DNA from: a virus
Direction: 5' to 3' (one strand)
Virus record (IMG/VR): IMGVR_UViG_3300046491_000455
Location: 1 to 43,034 of that record
DNA length: 43,034 nucleotides
The notes below the pieces were generated by a model that saw only the letters and a list, made by a program, of their open reading frames with translations, was not told the DNA's origin and made no database searches. Positions 21,106 through 28,594 of the stretch are shown here, piece after piece; the stretch's first letter is position 1, and the number at the start of each line of letters is the position of its first letter. The position numbers and the translations under genes are program-made.

Positions 21106-22095
21106 ATGATTACCCTCATCGAAACCGACCGCGTCGCCGACGTGATCGACCTATCCACTGCGTTGCAGCTGGAGCACTGGGAAGAGATCGCCAAGAACAA
21201 GCACCTGATGGTGCTGGCACCCGACGTCGACAAGTACCGCGCCATCGAGCAGGCCGGCAAGCTGTTCGCCGTGCTGGCCTATGACGGCGACGAGATGGTC
21301 GGCTACTCGGTCAACATCCTCGACCACAACCTGCACTACCGGGACCTGCTGCAGGCGCAGAACGACGTGCTGTTCGTGAAGCCATCGCACCGGGCCGGCC
21401 GGCTGTTCATGCGCCTGCGCGAAGCGACCCTGCGCATGGCTGCCGCGCGTGGCGCGCGCCTGATGCTATGGCACGCCAAAGAACAGACCCCGCTGGCCGC
21501 GATCCTGCCGCGGCTGGGCTGCAAGGTGCAGGACGTGATCTACAGCGAAGAGCTGCCGGCGTCCAGCTTCCGACTGTTCGGCCAGTTCGACGTCTCGGCC
21601 GCGCTCGACGAGCAAGCAGCCTGTGACCTGTGGGACGTGTTCACCGCACGCCAGGATGCGCCCGGCAGTGCCCACCACGACACCCGCTGCATCGTGCTGC
21701 GCGCGCCGGTCGGCGACATCCTCACGCCCGACGTGGTGTTCAACGAACTGCAGTCGGTCGACACCAATGCGGTGGAATACCTGCCGGCCGTGCGCGACCT
21801 GTGCGTCGCTGCCTGCGAGCGGCTGGGCGTGAAGGAGCTGGGCCGGGTCATGCTGGTGGAGCTGGCGCCCGGTGGCCACATCGACCGCCACTTCGACGAC
21901 GGCGCCTATGCCGCGCACTACCAGCGTTTCCACCTGGTGCTGCAGTCGGACGAGGGCAACAGCTTCACCAATGGCGACGAATCCATCCACATGAAGCCGG
22001 GCGAGCTCTGGCAGTTCAACCACCGTATCGAGCACGAAGTCACCAACGCCAGCGCGAGGCCGCGCATCCATCTCATCATCGACGCAACCGTTTAA
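21106..22095 (+). CDS. GNAT acetyltransferase - aspartyl/asparaginyl hydroxylase fusion
   Basis: A 329-residue two-domain protein. Residues 1-150 read as a GNAT N-acetyltransferase (VLAYDGDEMVGYSVNIL, then VLFVKPSHRAGRLFMRLREA as the acetyl-CoA-binding loop and helix). Residues about 200-329 read as a 2-oxoglutarate/Fe(II) dioxygenase of the aspartyl/asparaginyl hydroxylase type: GGHIDRHFDDG gives the H262-x-D264 iron pair, H310 (HEVTN) the distal His, and R320 in RPRIHLIID the 2-oxoglutarate contact. The two domains share one frame with no internal ribosome site seen. It lies between terminase and portal, where related podophages carry a stand-alone GNAT gene as I recall. Substrates are unknown; a virion or host protein is the simplest guess. 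CTGGAGG precedes the ATG. Confidence 0.85.
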   Translation: MITLIETDRVADVIDLSTALQLEHWEEIAKNKHLMVLAPDVDKYRAIEQAGKLFAVLAYDGDEMVGYSVNILDHNLHYRDLLQAQNDVLFVKPSHRAGRLFMRLREATLRMAAARGARLMLWHAKEQTPLAAILPRLGCKVQDVIYSEELPASSFRLFGQFDVSAALDEQAACDLWDVFTARQDAPGSAHHDTRCIVLRAPVGDILTPDVVFNELQSVDTNAVEYLPAVRDLCVAACERLGVKELGRVMLVELAPGGHIDRHFDDGAYAAHYQRFHLVLQSDEGNSFTNGDESIHMKPGELWQFNHRIEHEVTNASARPRIHLIIDATV

Positions 22096-22107
22096 GGAGT
22101 TACAAAC

Positions 22108-22407
22108 ATGGGTGTTTCAGCAATGGCAGCAGTTGCCGTCATCAGCGCCGGGGCGGCTTACGTCAGCCACGAAGACCAGAAGAAGGCGCAGGAACAGAGC
22201 GTCGACCAGGCCAAGAAGACCGCCACCGCAGCCGACGAGGCGAACAACAAGGCAAACCAGAAGCGCGCCAACAGCTCGGCGCTGCTGTCGTCGAACCAGA
22301 TGGCGGCCAAGGGTGGCCAGGCCGGCACCATGCTGACCGGGCCGTCGGGCGTGGATCCCAGCGCGCTCCAGCTTGGCAAGACCACCCTGCTGGGCGGGGG
22401 CGGCTGA
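22108..22407 (+). CDS. Small helical head-region protein, unknown
   Basis: A 99-residue protein: a short hydrophobic N-terminus (MGVSAMAAVAVISAGAAYVS), a charged coiled coil (HEDQKKAQEQSVDQAKKTAT), and a Gly-rich end (GGGG). It is a common companion of podophage portal genes in my recollection; a minor virion part is likely. AAGGAG precedes the ATG. Its TGA shares a base with the portal ATG (TGATG). Confidence 0.7.
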   Translation: MGVSAMAAVAVISAGAAYVSHEDQKKAQEQSVDQAKKTATAADEANNKANQKRANSSALLSSNQMAAKGGQAGTMLTGPSGVDPSALQLGKTTLLGGGG

Positions 22408-24077
22408 TGACGACCGAACGCAACCGCATGATTCAACGCTGGGGCTCACTCAAGAACGAGCGTTCCAGCTGGGTCGACCACTACCGCGAGATTTCCGGCT
22501 ACCTGCTGCCGCGCTCCGGGCGGTTCCTGATCGAGGACCGCAACAAGGGCGGCAAGCGCCACAACAACATCTACGATTCGACCGGCACCCGCGCGCTGCG
22601 CGTGCTGTGCGCCGGCCTGATGGGTGGCGCCACGTCGCCGGCCCGGCCGTGGTTCCGGCTGTCGGTACAGGACAAGGAACTGGCCAAGTCCGAAGCCGTC
22701 AAGGTGTGGCTGTCGCAGGTCACCGACCTGATCCTGGCCGTGTTCGCCAAGTCCAACACCTACCGCGCGTTGCATACCATGTATGGCGAGATGGCCGGCT
22801 TCGGCACCGGCGCCAACCTGATCACCGGGGATTTCAAGGACGTGATCCGGCACTTCCCGCTGGCCACCGGCGAATACTGCCTGGCGCAGGACTGGCGCGG
22901 CGAGGTGTGCACGGTCTACCGCGAATTTCAGAAGACCGTCGGCGAGCTGGTGATGGAGTTCGGCCGCGACAAGGTCAGCAACTCGGTGCGCAACCTGTAC
23001 GACCGCGGCAACCTCGACGCCTGGGTGACGATCGTGCACGGCATGGAACCGCGGGTCGAGCGTGACGCCACCAAGCTAGACCCGCAGAACATGGCATGGC
23101 GCTCGGTCTACTTCGAACTGGGCACCGACAACGACAGCACGCTGCGCGAATCCGGCTTCAAGCGATTCGCGGCGATCTGCCCGCGCTGGGAGGTGGGCAG
23201 CGGCGGCGACATCTACGGCAGCAGCCCGGGCATGGAAGTGCTGGGCGACATCAAGCAGCTGCAGCACCAGAACCTGCGCAAAGGCCAGGTCATCGACTAC
23301 CAGACCAAGCCTCCGCTGCAGGTGCCGCTGACCATGAAGGGCCAGGCCATCGAAACCCTGCCGGGCGGGATCAGCTACTACGACCCGGCCACCGCACACG
23401 GCAAGATCGAGAGCGCCTGGCAGGTGAACATGAATCTGGATCACCTGCGCATGGACATGGGCGAAGTGCGCCAGCGTATCAAGGAGGGCTTTTACACCGA
23501 CCTGTTCCTGATGCTGTCGAACCTCGACAAGACCGGCATGACCGCCACCGAAGTGGCCGAGCGCCACGAAGAGAAGCTGCTGATGCTGGGCCCGGTGATC
23601 GAGCGACTGGACAACGAGGCGCTGAACCCGCTGGTCGACAACGCGTTCGACCAATTGCTGATGGCCAGCGCCCTGCCGCCGCCGCCGCCCGACCTACACG
23701 GCCAGCAGCTGGAGGTGGTCTATACGTCGGTGCTGGCGCAGGCGCAGCGCGCGGTGGCCACCAACGGCGTCGACCGCTTCGTCGGCAACCTGGGCCAGAT
23801 CGCAGCCTTCAAGCCGGGCGTGCTTGACAACTTCAACGAGGACGAATGGGCGCGCTCCTACGCCGACATGCTGGGCGTGTCGCCGGCCCTGATCGTGCCA
23901 TCGAGCCAGGTGGCGATCATCCGGCAGCAGCGCGCGCAGGCGCAAGCACAAGCGCAGCAGGCCGCGGCGTTGGAACAGATGTCAGCCACCGCCAAGAACC
24001 TGGGGGCAACACCGACCACCGGCGGCAATGCCGCTTCCGACGTAATGAACATGTTTGCCCAAGGCGTAGGCCGCTAA
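22407..24077 (+). CDS. Portal protein (podophage head-tail connector)
   Basis: Forms the dodecameric ring through which DNA enters and leaves the head. The 556-residue protein matches the podophage Head-tail_con layout: RWGSLKNERSSWVDHYREIS, YDSTGTRALRVLCAGLMGGA, SPARPWFRL, then a long helical body and a Gln/Ala-rich C-terminus (QAQAQAQQAAALEQMSATAK). The frame is open far upstream, but the ATG at 22407 overlaps the previous stop and begins the family N-terminus. A stretch of seven prolines (PPPPPPP except one Leu nearby) marks about residue 428. Confidence 0.93.
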   Translation: MTTERNRMIQRWGSLKNERSSWVDHYREISGYLLPRSGRFLIEDRNKGGKRHNNIYDSTGTRALRVLCAGLMGGATSPARPWFRLSVQDKELAKSEAVKVWLSQVTDLILAVFAKSNTYRALHTMYGEMAGFGTGANLITGDFKDVIRHFPLATGEYCLAQDWRGEVCTVYREFQKTVGELVMEFGRDKVSNSVRNLYDRGNLDAWVTIVHGMEPRVERDATKLDPQNMAWRSVYFELGTDNDSTLRESGFKRFAAICPRWEVGSGGDIYGSSPGMEVLGDIKQLQHQNLRKGQVIDYQTKPPLQVPLTMKGQAIETLPGGISYYDPATAHGKIESAWQVNMNLDHLRMDMGEVRQRIKEGFYTDLFLMLSNLDKTGMTATEVAERHEEKLLMLGPVIERLDNEALNPLVDNAFDQLLMASALPPPPPDLHGQQLEVVYTSVLAQAQRAVATNGVDRFVGNLGQIAAFKPGVLDNFNEDEWARSYADMLGVSPALIVPSSQVAIIRQQRAQAQAQAQQAAALEQMSATAKNLGATPTTGGNAASDVMNMFAQGVGR

Positions 24078-24097
24078 CCCCACCGAAAGGAATCACC

Positions 24098-24433
24098 ATG
24101 CCCAATCTCGCAATGACCGCCGAAGAGGCCAAGAAGGAATACGGCGACTGCTGCGTTTCGCCGGATGCCGACAGCCTGCCCAAGTATCCCTACGGGCTGA
24201 CCGTTTATCTGGACGACGATACTCTCAAGAAGTTGGGAATCACCGACCTGCCCAAGGTCGGCTCCTCGCTACCGGCCACGATCACGTTCATGGTTACCGG
24301 CACCAGCCAGCGCGCCACCCAGTCGGGCAAGGAAGGCGAAACCATGCGCACCTGCGTCGACCTGCAGATCACCGACATGGACATCGCGGCGCCGTCCAAG
24401 CCGGCGGCCGACGTGCTCTACCCAGCCAAGTAG
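24098..24433 (+). CDS. Small head protein ending in ADVLYP, unknown
   Basis: A 111-residue protein (MPNLAMTAEEAKKEYGDCCV, YLDDDTLKKLGITDLPKVGS) with a beta-rich centre and a C-terminus SKPAADVLYPAK. The same ADVLYP ending occurs in the scaffold encoded two genes later, so both may dock on the same partner, most simply the capsid or portal. Bicistronic position after the portal suggests a head or virion role. AAAGGAA precedes the ATG. Confidence 0.75.
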   Translation: MPNLAMTAEEAKKEYGDCCVSPDADSLPKYPYGLTVYLDDDTLKKLGITDLPKVGSSLPATITFMVTGTSQRATQSGKEGETMRTCVDLQITDMDIAAPSKPAADVLYPAK

Positions 24434-24435
24434 CG

Positions 24436-24469
24436 GCGTATACGTCCCGGTCCAGCGCGCCCATACAGT
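24436..24469 (+). promoter_or_regulatory. Candidate late promoter, copy 2
   Basis: GCGTATACGTCCC ends at 24448 and TACAGT starts 15 bp later (24464-24469). A start about 7 bases on would be at or next to the ATG of the Bbp19-like gene (24477), giving a nearly leaderless message. Confidence 0.55.
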
Positions 24470-24476
24470 GGCGCGC

Positions 24477-24782
24477 ATGACCGAACATGACCCCCTCGAC
24501 GTACAGCAGCAGGACGCGGCGCGCGATGAATCCGAAGCGCGCGCCGCCCTGACCCGCGAACAGGAAGCCGTCGACTTCCTCTGGCTGATGGCCGACCCGC
24601 GCGGCCGGCGCCTCGTGTGGCGCCAGCTGGCCGCCTCCCGCGTGTTCCATTCCAGTTTCGACCCCACCGCCATGAACATGGCTTTCAACGAAGGGCGCCG
24701 CGCCGAAGGCCTGCGCTTGCTCGCGCAGGTCCATGCGCTGTGCCCTGACCTCTATCCCACCATGATGAAGGAGAACGCGTAA
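24477..24782 (+). CDS. Bbp19-like phage protein
   Basis: A 101-residue protein matching, by recall, the Bbp19 family of Bordetella phage BPP-1: acidic N-terminus (MTEHDPLDVQQQDAARDESE), EAVDFLWLMADPRGRRLVWR and a helical end. Its role in the virion is not known to me; it always seems to sit between portal and scaffold genes. The ATG at 24477 follows no ribosome site, which fits a leaderless transcript from the motif upstream; an in-frame GTG at 24468 falls inside the -10-like box. The TAA shares a base with the scaffold ATG. Confidence 0.8.
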   Translation: MTEHDPLDVQQQDAARDESEARAALTREQEAVDFLWLMADPRGRRLVWRQLAASRVFHSSFDPTAMNMAFNEGRRAEGLRLLAQVHALCPDLYPTMMKENA

Positions 24783-25546
24783 TGCCTGGAGATACCCTGA
24801 TCACCGCGCCGGCTGCCGCCCCGGCACCGGCTGCAGCACCTGCCCCTGCAGCACCAGCGCCAGCAGCCGCACCAGCAGCCGGCGGCGCAGCAGCACCGGC
24901 CACGTTTGACGCAGCCACCGGCAAGCCGGTCGACGCGGGCGCCGCAGAACCGGGCGCTGGCGCACCTGGCGAAGCGGCCAAGCCGGGCGAAGGCGAACCC
25001 GGCAAGACCGCGGAGCAGATCGAAGCCGAGCGCGTCGCGGCCGAGGAAGCGGCCAAGGCCAACGAGAAACCGGTCGGCGCGCCGGAAAAGTACGAGCCCT
25101 TCACCCCGCCCGAAGGTGGCCAGCTCGATGCCACCGTGATGGAGCAGTTCGGCGAGGTCGCGCGCGAGCTGAACCTGCCGCAGGACAAGGCGCAGCTGTT
25201 GATCGACAAGATGGCGCCCAAGATCGTCGAGCGCCAGGTCGCACACATCGAAACCATGCGCACCGAATGGGCCACGCAAGCTACTGCCGACAAGGAATTC
25301 GGCGGCGACAAGCTGGCCGAGAACATGGCGGTGGCCAAGAAGGCGATGGACACGTTCGCCACGCCCGAGCTGACCAAGCTGCTCAACGACACCGCACTTG
25401 GCAACCATCCCGAGGTGATCCGCTTCATGGTGCGCGCCGGCCGTGCCATCAGCGAAGACAAGGTCGTCACCGGCGGCGTGCCGGGAGCCACCAGCCAGCG
25501 ATCAACCGCCGACGTGCTCTACCCCAGCAGCGCCCTGAAAAAGTAA
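24782..25546 (+). CDS. Capsid scaffolding protein
   Basis: Probable internal scaffold guiding capsid assembly. The 254-residue protein has a long Ala/Pro-rich N-terminus (residues 8-40), an acidic disordered stretch, a helical core (DATVMEQFGEVARELNLPQD, then KAQLLIDKMAPKIVERQVAH) and a C-terminus QRSTADVLYPSSALKK. Position directly before the capsid gene, acidic helical nature and the conserved-looking C-terminal tail support a scaffold; a protease is less likely since no catalytic motif is seen. Starts in TAATG with the preceding gene. Confidence 0.78.
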   Translation: MPGDTLITAPAAAPAPAAAPAPAAPAPAAAPAAGGAAAPATFDAATGKPVDAGAAEPGAGAPGEAAKPGEGEPGKTAEQIEAERVAAEEAAKANEKPVGAPEKYEPFTPPEGGQLDATVMEQFGEVARELNLPQDKAQLLIDKMAPKIVERQVAHIETMRTEWATQATADKEFGGDKLAENMAVAKKAMDTFATPELTKLLNDTALGNHPEVIRFMVRAGRAISEDKVVTGGVPGATSQRSTADVLYPSSALKK

Positions 25547-25557
25547 GCAGCCGCGGC

Positions 25558-25590
25558 GGTATACGTACCGCTGCACAGACTATTTACCCT
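25558..25590 (+). promoter_or_regulatory. Candidate late promoter, copy 3
   Basis: GGTATACGTACC ends at 25569 and TACCCT lies 15 bp later (25585-25590), ahead of the capsid gene at 25645. Here the element differs in one base (TACC for TCCC), making CGGTA-TACG-TACCG a longer dyad. Confidence 0.5.
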
Positions 25591-25644
25591 TCAATCTCAC
25601 TCAAGCATTGCTGAGTTTTCAACCCCAAAACCACGGAGTAATAC

Positions 25645-26664
25645 ATGGCACTTTTAGCAGCTGGCGCGCTCACTCTCGCCGATTGGGCAAAACGCCTCGA
25701 CCCCGACGGCCAGGTGCCGAAGGTGGCCGAGCTCCTGTCGCAGACCAACGAGATTCTGGAAGATGCGGTCTTCAAGGAAGGCAACCTGCCGACCGGCCAC
25801 CGCGTGACGATCCGCACCGGCCTGCCGCAGGTCTTCTACCGCATGATCAACCAGGGTGTGCCGGCATCCAAGTCGACCACCGCGCAGATCGACGAAGCGT
25901 GCGGCATGCTCGAGGCCCGTTCGCACATCGACGTCAAGCTGGCCAACCTGAACGGCAATTCGGCGGCGTTCCGTCTGTCCGAGGACGAAGCGTTCATCGA
26001 AGCGATGAATCAGACCATGTGCGGCACCATGTTCTACGGTAACCCAGGCACCGATCCGCGCCACTTCGCCGGCCTGCAGACCCGTTACAGCTCGCTGACC
26101 GCTGGGAACGGCGCCAACATTCTGGACGCTGGCGGCACCGGCACCAACAACTGCTCGATCTACCTGGTCGTGTGGGGCGAGAACACCGTGTTCTGCCCGT
26201 TCCCGAAGGGTTCCAAGGCCGGCCTGCAGCATCAGGACCTGGGCGAGGAATCGGTGCCGGATTCGAACGGCAACATGTTCCAGGCACTGCGCGCGCTGTA
26301 CCAGTGGGAAAACGGGCTGGTCGTGAAGGACTGGCGCTATGTGGTCCGGATCGCCAACATCAACGTTACCGACCTGACCGGCCAGTCGGCGACGCAGGCG
26401 GCATCGGCCGCGACGCAGATCATTAACCTGATGGTGCGCGCGCAGGACCGCATCCCGAACCTGTCGATGGGCCGCGCTGTGTACTACGCGAACCGCACCG
26501 TCTACTCGATGCTGCGCGTGGCTGCCCTGAACAAGTCGCAGAGCGTGCTGACGATCGAGGCCGCCACCAACCAGTTCGGCAACGCGTACAAGATGACCAG
26601 CTTCCTGGGCATCCCGCTGCGCAAGGTCGACCAGCTGCTCAACACGGAATCGCGCGTCGTCTAA
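25645..26664 (+). CDS. Major capsid protein
   Basis: Builds the phage head. The 339-residue protein has the layout of BPP-1-type podophage capsid proteins: MALLAAGALTLADWAKRLDP, NEILEDAVFKEGNLPTGHRV, NGNSAAFRLSEDEAFIEAMN, YGNPGTDPRHFAGLQTRY, and a C-terminal FLGIPLRKVDQLLNTES. I infer an HK97-like fold from the family. GGAGT precedes the ATG. The 75-bp leader after the promoter-like motif is the longest in the late region, fitting a highly expressed gene. Confidence 0.92.
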   Translation: MALLAAGALTLADWAKRLDPDGQVPKVAELLSQTNEILEDAVFKEGNLPTGHRVTIRTGLPQVFYRMINQGVPASKSTTAQIDEACGMLEARSHIDVKLANLNGNSAAFRLSEDEAFIEAMNQTMCGTMFYGNPGTDPRHFAGLQTRYSSLTAGNGANILDAGGTGTNNCSIYLVVWGENTVFCPFPKGSKAGLQHQDLGEESVPDSNGNMFQALRALYQWENGLVVKDWRYVVRIANINVTDLTGQSATQAASAATQIINLMVRAQDRIPNLSMGRAVYYANRTVYSMLRVAALNKSQSVLTIEAATNQFGNAYKMTSFLGIPLRKVDQLLNTESRVV

Positions 26665-26701
26665 GCGGCACGCCGATCCCTCAGACTTAAAGGAATCCAC
26701 C

Positions 26702-27187
26702 ATGTTTCTCGATGCACTTTTGCTCCTCTCCGGTTCGGTGTCGGCGGTCGGTGCGCTGACCGGCCAGGCCGTGAACGGCGCCGGCACCATCCTGTCGGCC
26801 AACACCATCGACGCGGCGCCGCTGGCGCTGGGCGGCAACCAGCCGGGCGACATCGGCTCTGGCGAAGACCTGAACGTCGCCTTCTCGGTGCTGACCGCGC
26901 CGACCGTCGGCACCAGCGTGCAGTTCCAGGTGATCCAGGCCGATGACGCGGCGCTGACCGCCAACGTGGAAGTGATCAGCTCGAGCGATGCGGTCCCGAT
27001 AGCCAAGCTGCCGGCCGGCACCGTCATCAAGCTGGGCATCAACCCGGCACCGGGCGCGGCCCGCCGCTACATCGGCGCCCGCTACATCAACGTCGGCGCG
27101 ATCGCCACCTGCTCGATCTCTGCCGCCGTGGTCAAGGACGTGCAGGGCAAGAACACGGCGTTCAAGTCGGGCTACTCGATCCTCTGA
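26702..27187 (+). CDS. Bbp16-like capsid cement protein
   Basis: Decorates and stabilises the capsid surface. The 161-residue, beta-rich protein starts MFLDALLLLSGSVSAVGALT and contains DIGSGEDLNVAFSVLTAP, DAVPIAKLPAGTVIKLGINP and RYIGARYINVG, the pattern of the Bbp16 capsid cement family. It directly follows the capsid gene with AAAGGAA before the ATG. Confidence 0.87.
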   Translation: MFLDALLLLSGSVSAVGALTGQAVNGAGTILSANTIDAAPLALGGNQPGDIGSGEDLNVAFSVLTAPTVGTSVQFQVIQADDAALTANVEVISSSDAVPIAKLPAGTVIKLGINPAPGAARRYIGARYINVGAIATCSISAAVVKDVQGKNTAFKSGYSIL

Positions 27188-27243
27188 TAACCAACCGGCG
27201 CGGGGCTTCGGCCCCGTTCCCATTTACCTGATTGGAGAAACAC

Positions 27244-27906
27244 ATGAACCGTCACACCCGCAACGCGCGCTTCGGCGCTTCGATGATGGCGCTGGCCATC
27301 GCTTCCACCTTCGTGACTGCCGCCGGCACCGCAAGCGCCGACAACCCGGCCGGCACCAGCGCACCGCGCGAGCCGGTCCAGTACCGCGTCAAAGAGAAAT
27401 CCCTGATCGGCAACGACGTGCACGAAGCCGGCGCCACCGTCAGCTACGCCGGCCTGCCGTCCGAGAATCTGGAACCGCTGTGCGACGAAGGCCGCAAGCG
27501 CGCCGTCGAGTACAAGGAATCGAACGCCGCGCGCGTCAAACAGATGATCGCGTCGACTGCCGGCGACAGCCCGGTCGGCGACCCGGCCAAGTTCATGGAG
27601 GCGTTCACCAAGGCGCTGGCCGAAGAGCGCGCCGAGCACCAGGCGCAGCTGGCCGCGCAGCAGGAAACGATGGCCAAGATGCTGGAGATGCAGCAAACCG
27701 CGTCGATCCAGCTGGCCGAGGCCGCCAAGAACATGGCAACCCTGGCCGCCGCCATCACCGCGGCGCCTGCCGCTCCTGTCGTTGCCGCTTCGGCAATCGG
27801 CGCCGTGATCCAGGCGCAGGTCGACAACCAGGCGCCGGCTGCCGACGCTGCCGCCAAGGACACCGGCACCGATGCCGGCGCACCGGCGAAACGCACCCGG
27901 AGCTAA
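27244..27906 (+). CDS. Virion-region protein with signal-peptide-like N-terminus, unknown
   Basis: A 220-residue protein. Residues 1-32 (MNRHTRNARFGASMMALAIA, then STFVTAAGTASA) look like a Sec signal peptide with an AxA cleavage site. This is unusual for a gene between cement protein and tail adaptor. Next comes a small domain (YRVKEKSLIGNDVHEAGATV SYAGLP), then a coiled coil (about 110-180) and an Ala-rich end. The YRVKEKSLI...EAG region is the part I recall in other phage proteins of this place. GGAG precedes the ATG at 27244. Either it is truly exported, or the N-terminus inserts into membrane during ejection. A terminator follows. Confidence 0.75.
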   Translation: MNRHTRNARFGASMMALAIASTFVTAAGTASADNPAGTSAPREPVQYRVKEKSLIGNDVHEAGATVSYAGLPSENLEPLCDEGRKRAVEYKESNAARVKQMIASTAGDSPVGDPAKFMEAFTKALAEERAEHQAQLAAQQETMAKMLEMQQTASIQLAEAAKNMATLAAAITAAPAAPVVAASAIGAVIQAQVDNQAPAADAAAKDTGTDAGAPAKRTRS

Positions 27907-27938
27907 TCCCGCATCGCTCACGCGGCGCATTTTCGGAA

Positions 27939-27968
27939 GGGCGATCTTGCGGTCGCCCTTTTTCTTTT
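27939..27968 (+). terminator. Intrinsic terminator between head and tail genes
   Basis: GGGCGA - TCTTGCGG - TCGCCC followed by TTTTTCTTTT. It splits the head operon from the tail genes. Confidence 0.82.
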
Positions 27969-27984
27969 CTGGAGAACGAAACCC

Positions 27985-28593
27985 ATGTCATCCGAAGTCG
28001 AAATCTGCAACCTCGCGCTGTCCCACCTGGGCGACAGCGCCACCGTGGCCAGCATCAACCCGCCGGAAGGATCGGCGCAGGCCGAGCACTGCCAGAAGTG
28101 GTATCCGATCGCGCGCAACGCGCTGCTGGAAATGCACGACTGGGGCTTCGCCACCACGCGCGCGCTGCTGGCCGAGCTGCCCAACACCTGGGCGCAATGG
28201 CAGCACGCCTATGCGCGCCCATCCGACTGCCTCAAGGTGCTGGCGATCCTGCCGTCGACCGGCACCTGCAGCGACAGCAACGCGCAGGCCTTCGTCACCG
28301 AGTCGGGCGCCGACGGCAGCCGGATCATCCTGGCCGACCAGTGCAACGCGGTCGCGCGCTACACACGGGCCGTCACTGACACCAGCCGGTTCTCGGCGCT
28401 GTTCACCGATACGCTGGGCTGGCACTTGTCAACCTACCTGGCCGGGCCGGTGCTCAAGGGCGAAAGCGCCATCAAGGTGGCGCGCGCGAACATGCAGGTC
28501 GTGCTGGAAATGCTGGCGCAGGCCAAGCTCGCCGACGCGGCGCAGCAGCACCAGCCGGTGGTGCACGCGGTCCCCTGGCTGGCGGGGCGCTGA
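27985..28593 (+). CDS. Head-to-tail adaptor (T7 gp11 / tail tubular A-like)
   Basis: Joins portal and tail nozzle. The 202-residue protein begins EICNLALSHLGDSATVASIN, then AEHCQKWYPIARNALLEMHD WGFAT, the typical start of T7 gp11-like adaptors, followed by DCLKVLAILPS and a helical C-terminus. Length matches the family. It is the first gene after the terminator; GGAGAA precedes the ATG. Confidence 0.88.
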   Translation: MSSEVEICNLALSHLGDSATVASINPPEGSAQAEHCQKWYPIARNALLEMHDWGFATTRALLAELPNTWAQWQHAYARPSDCLKVLAILPSTGTCSDSNAQAFVTESGADGSRIILADQCNAVARYTRAVTDTSRFSALFTDTLGWHLSTYLAGPVLKGESAIKVARANMQVVLEMLAQAKLADAAQQHQPVVHAVPWLAGR

Positions 28594-28594
28594 C

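Noticed and set aside
27187-27230. GGGGC-TTCG-GCCCC hairpin after the cement gene as a terminator.
   Set aside because: No T-run follows; it may only slow decay of the capsid and cement messages.
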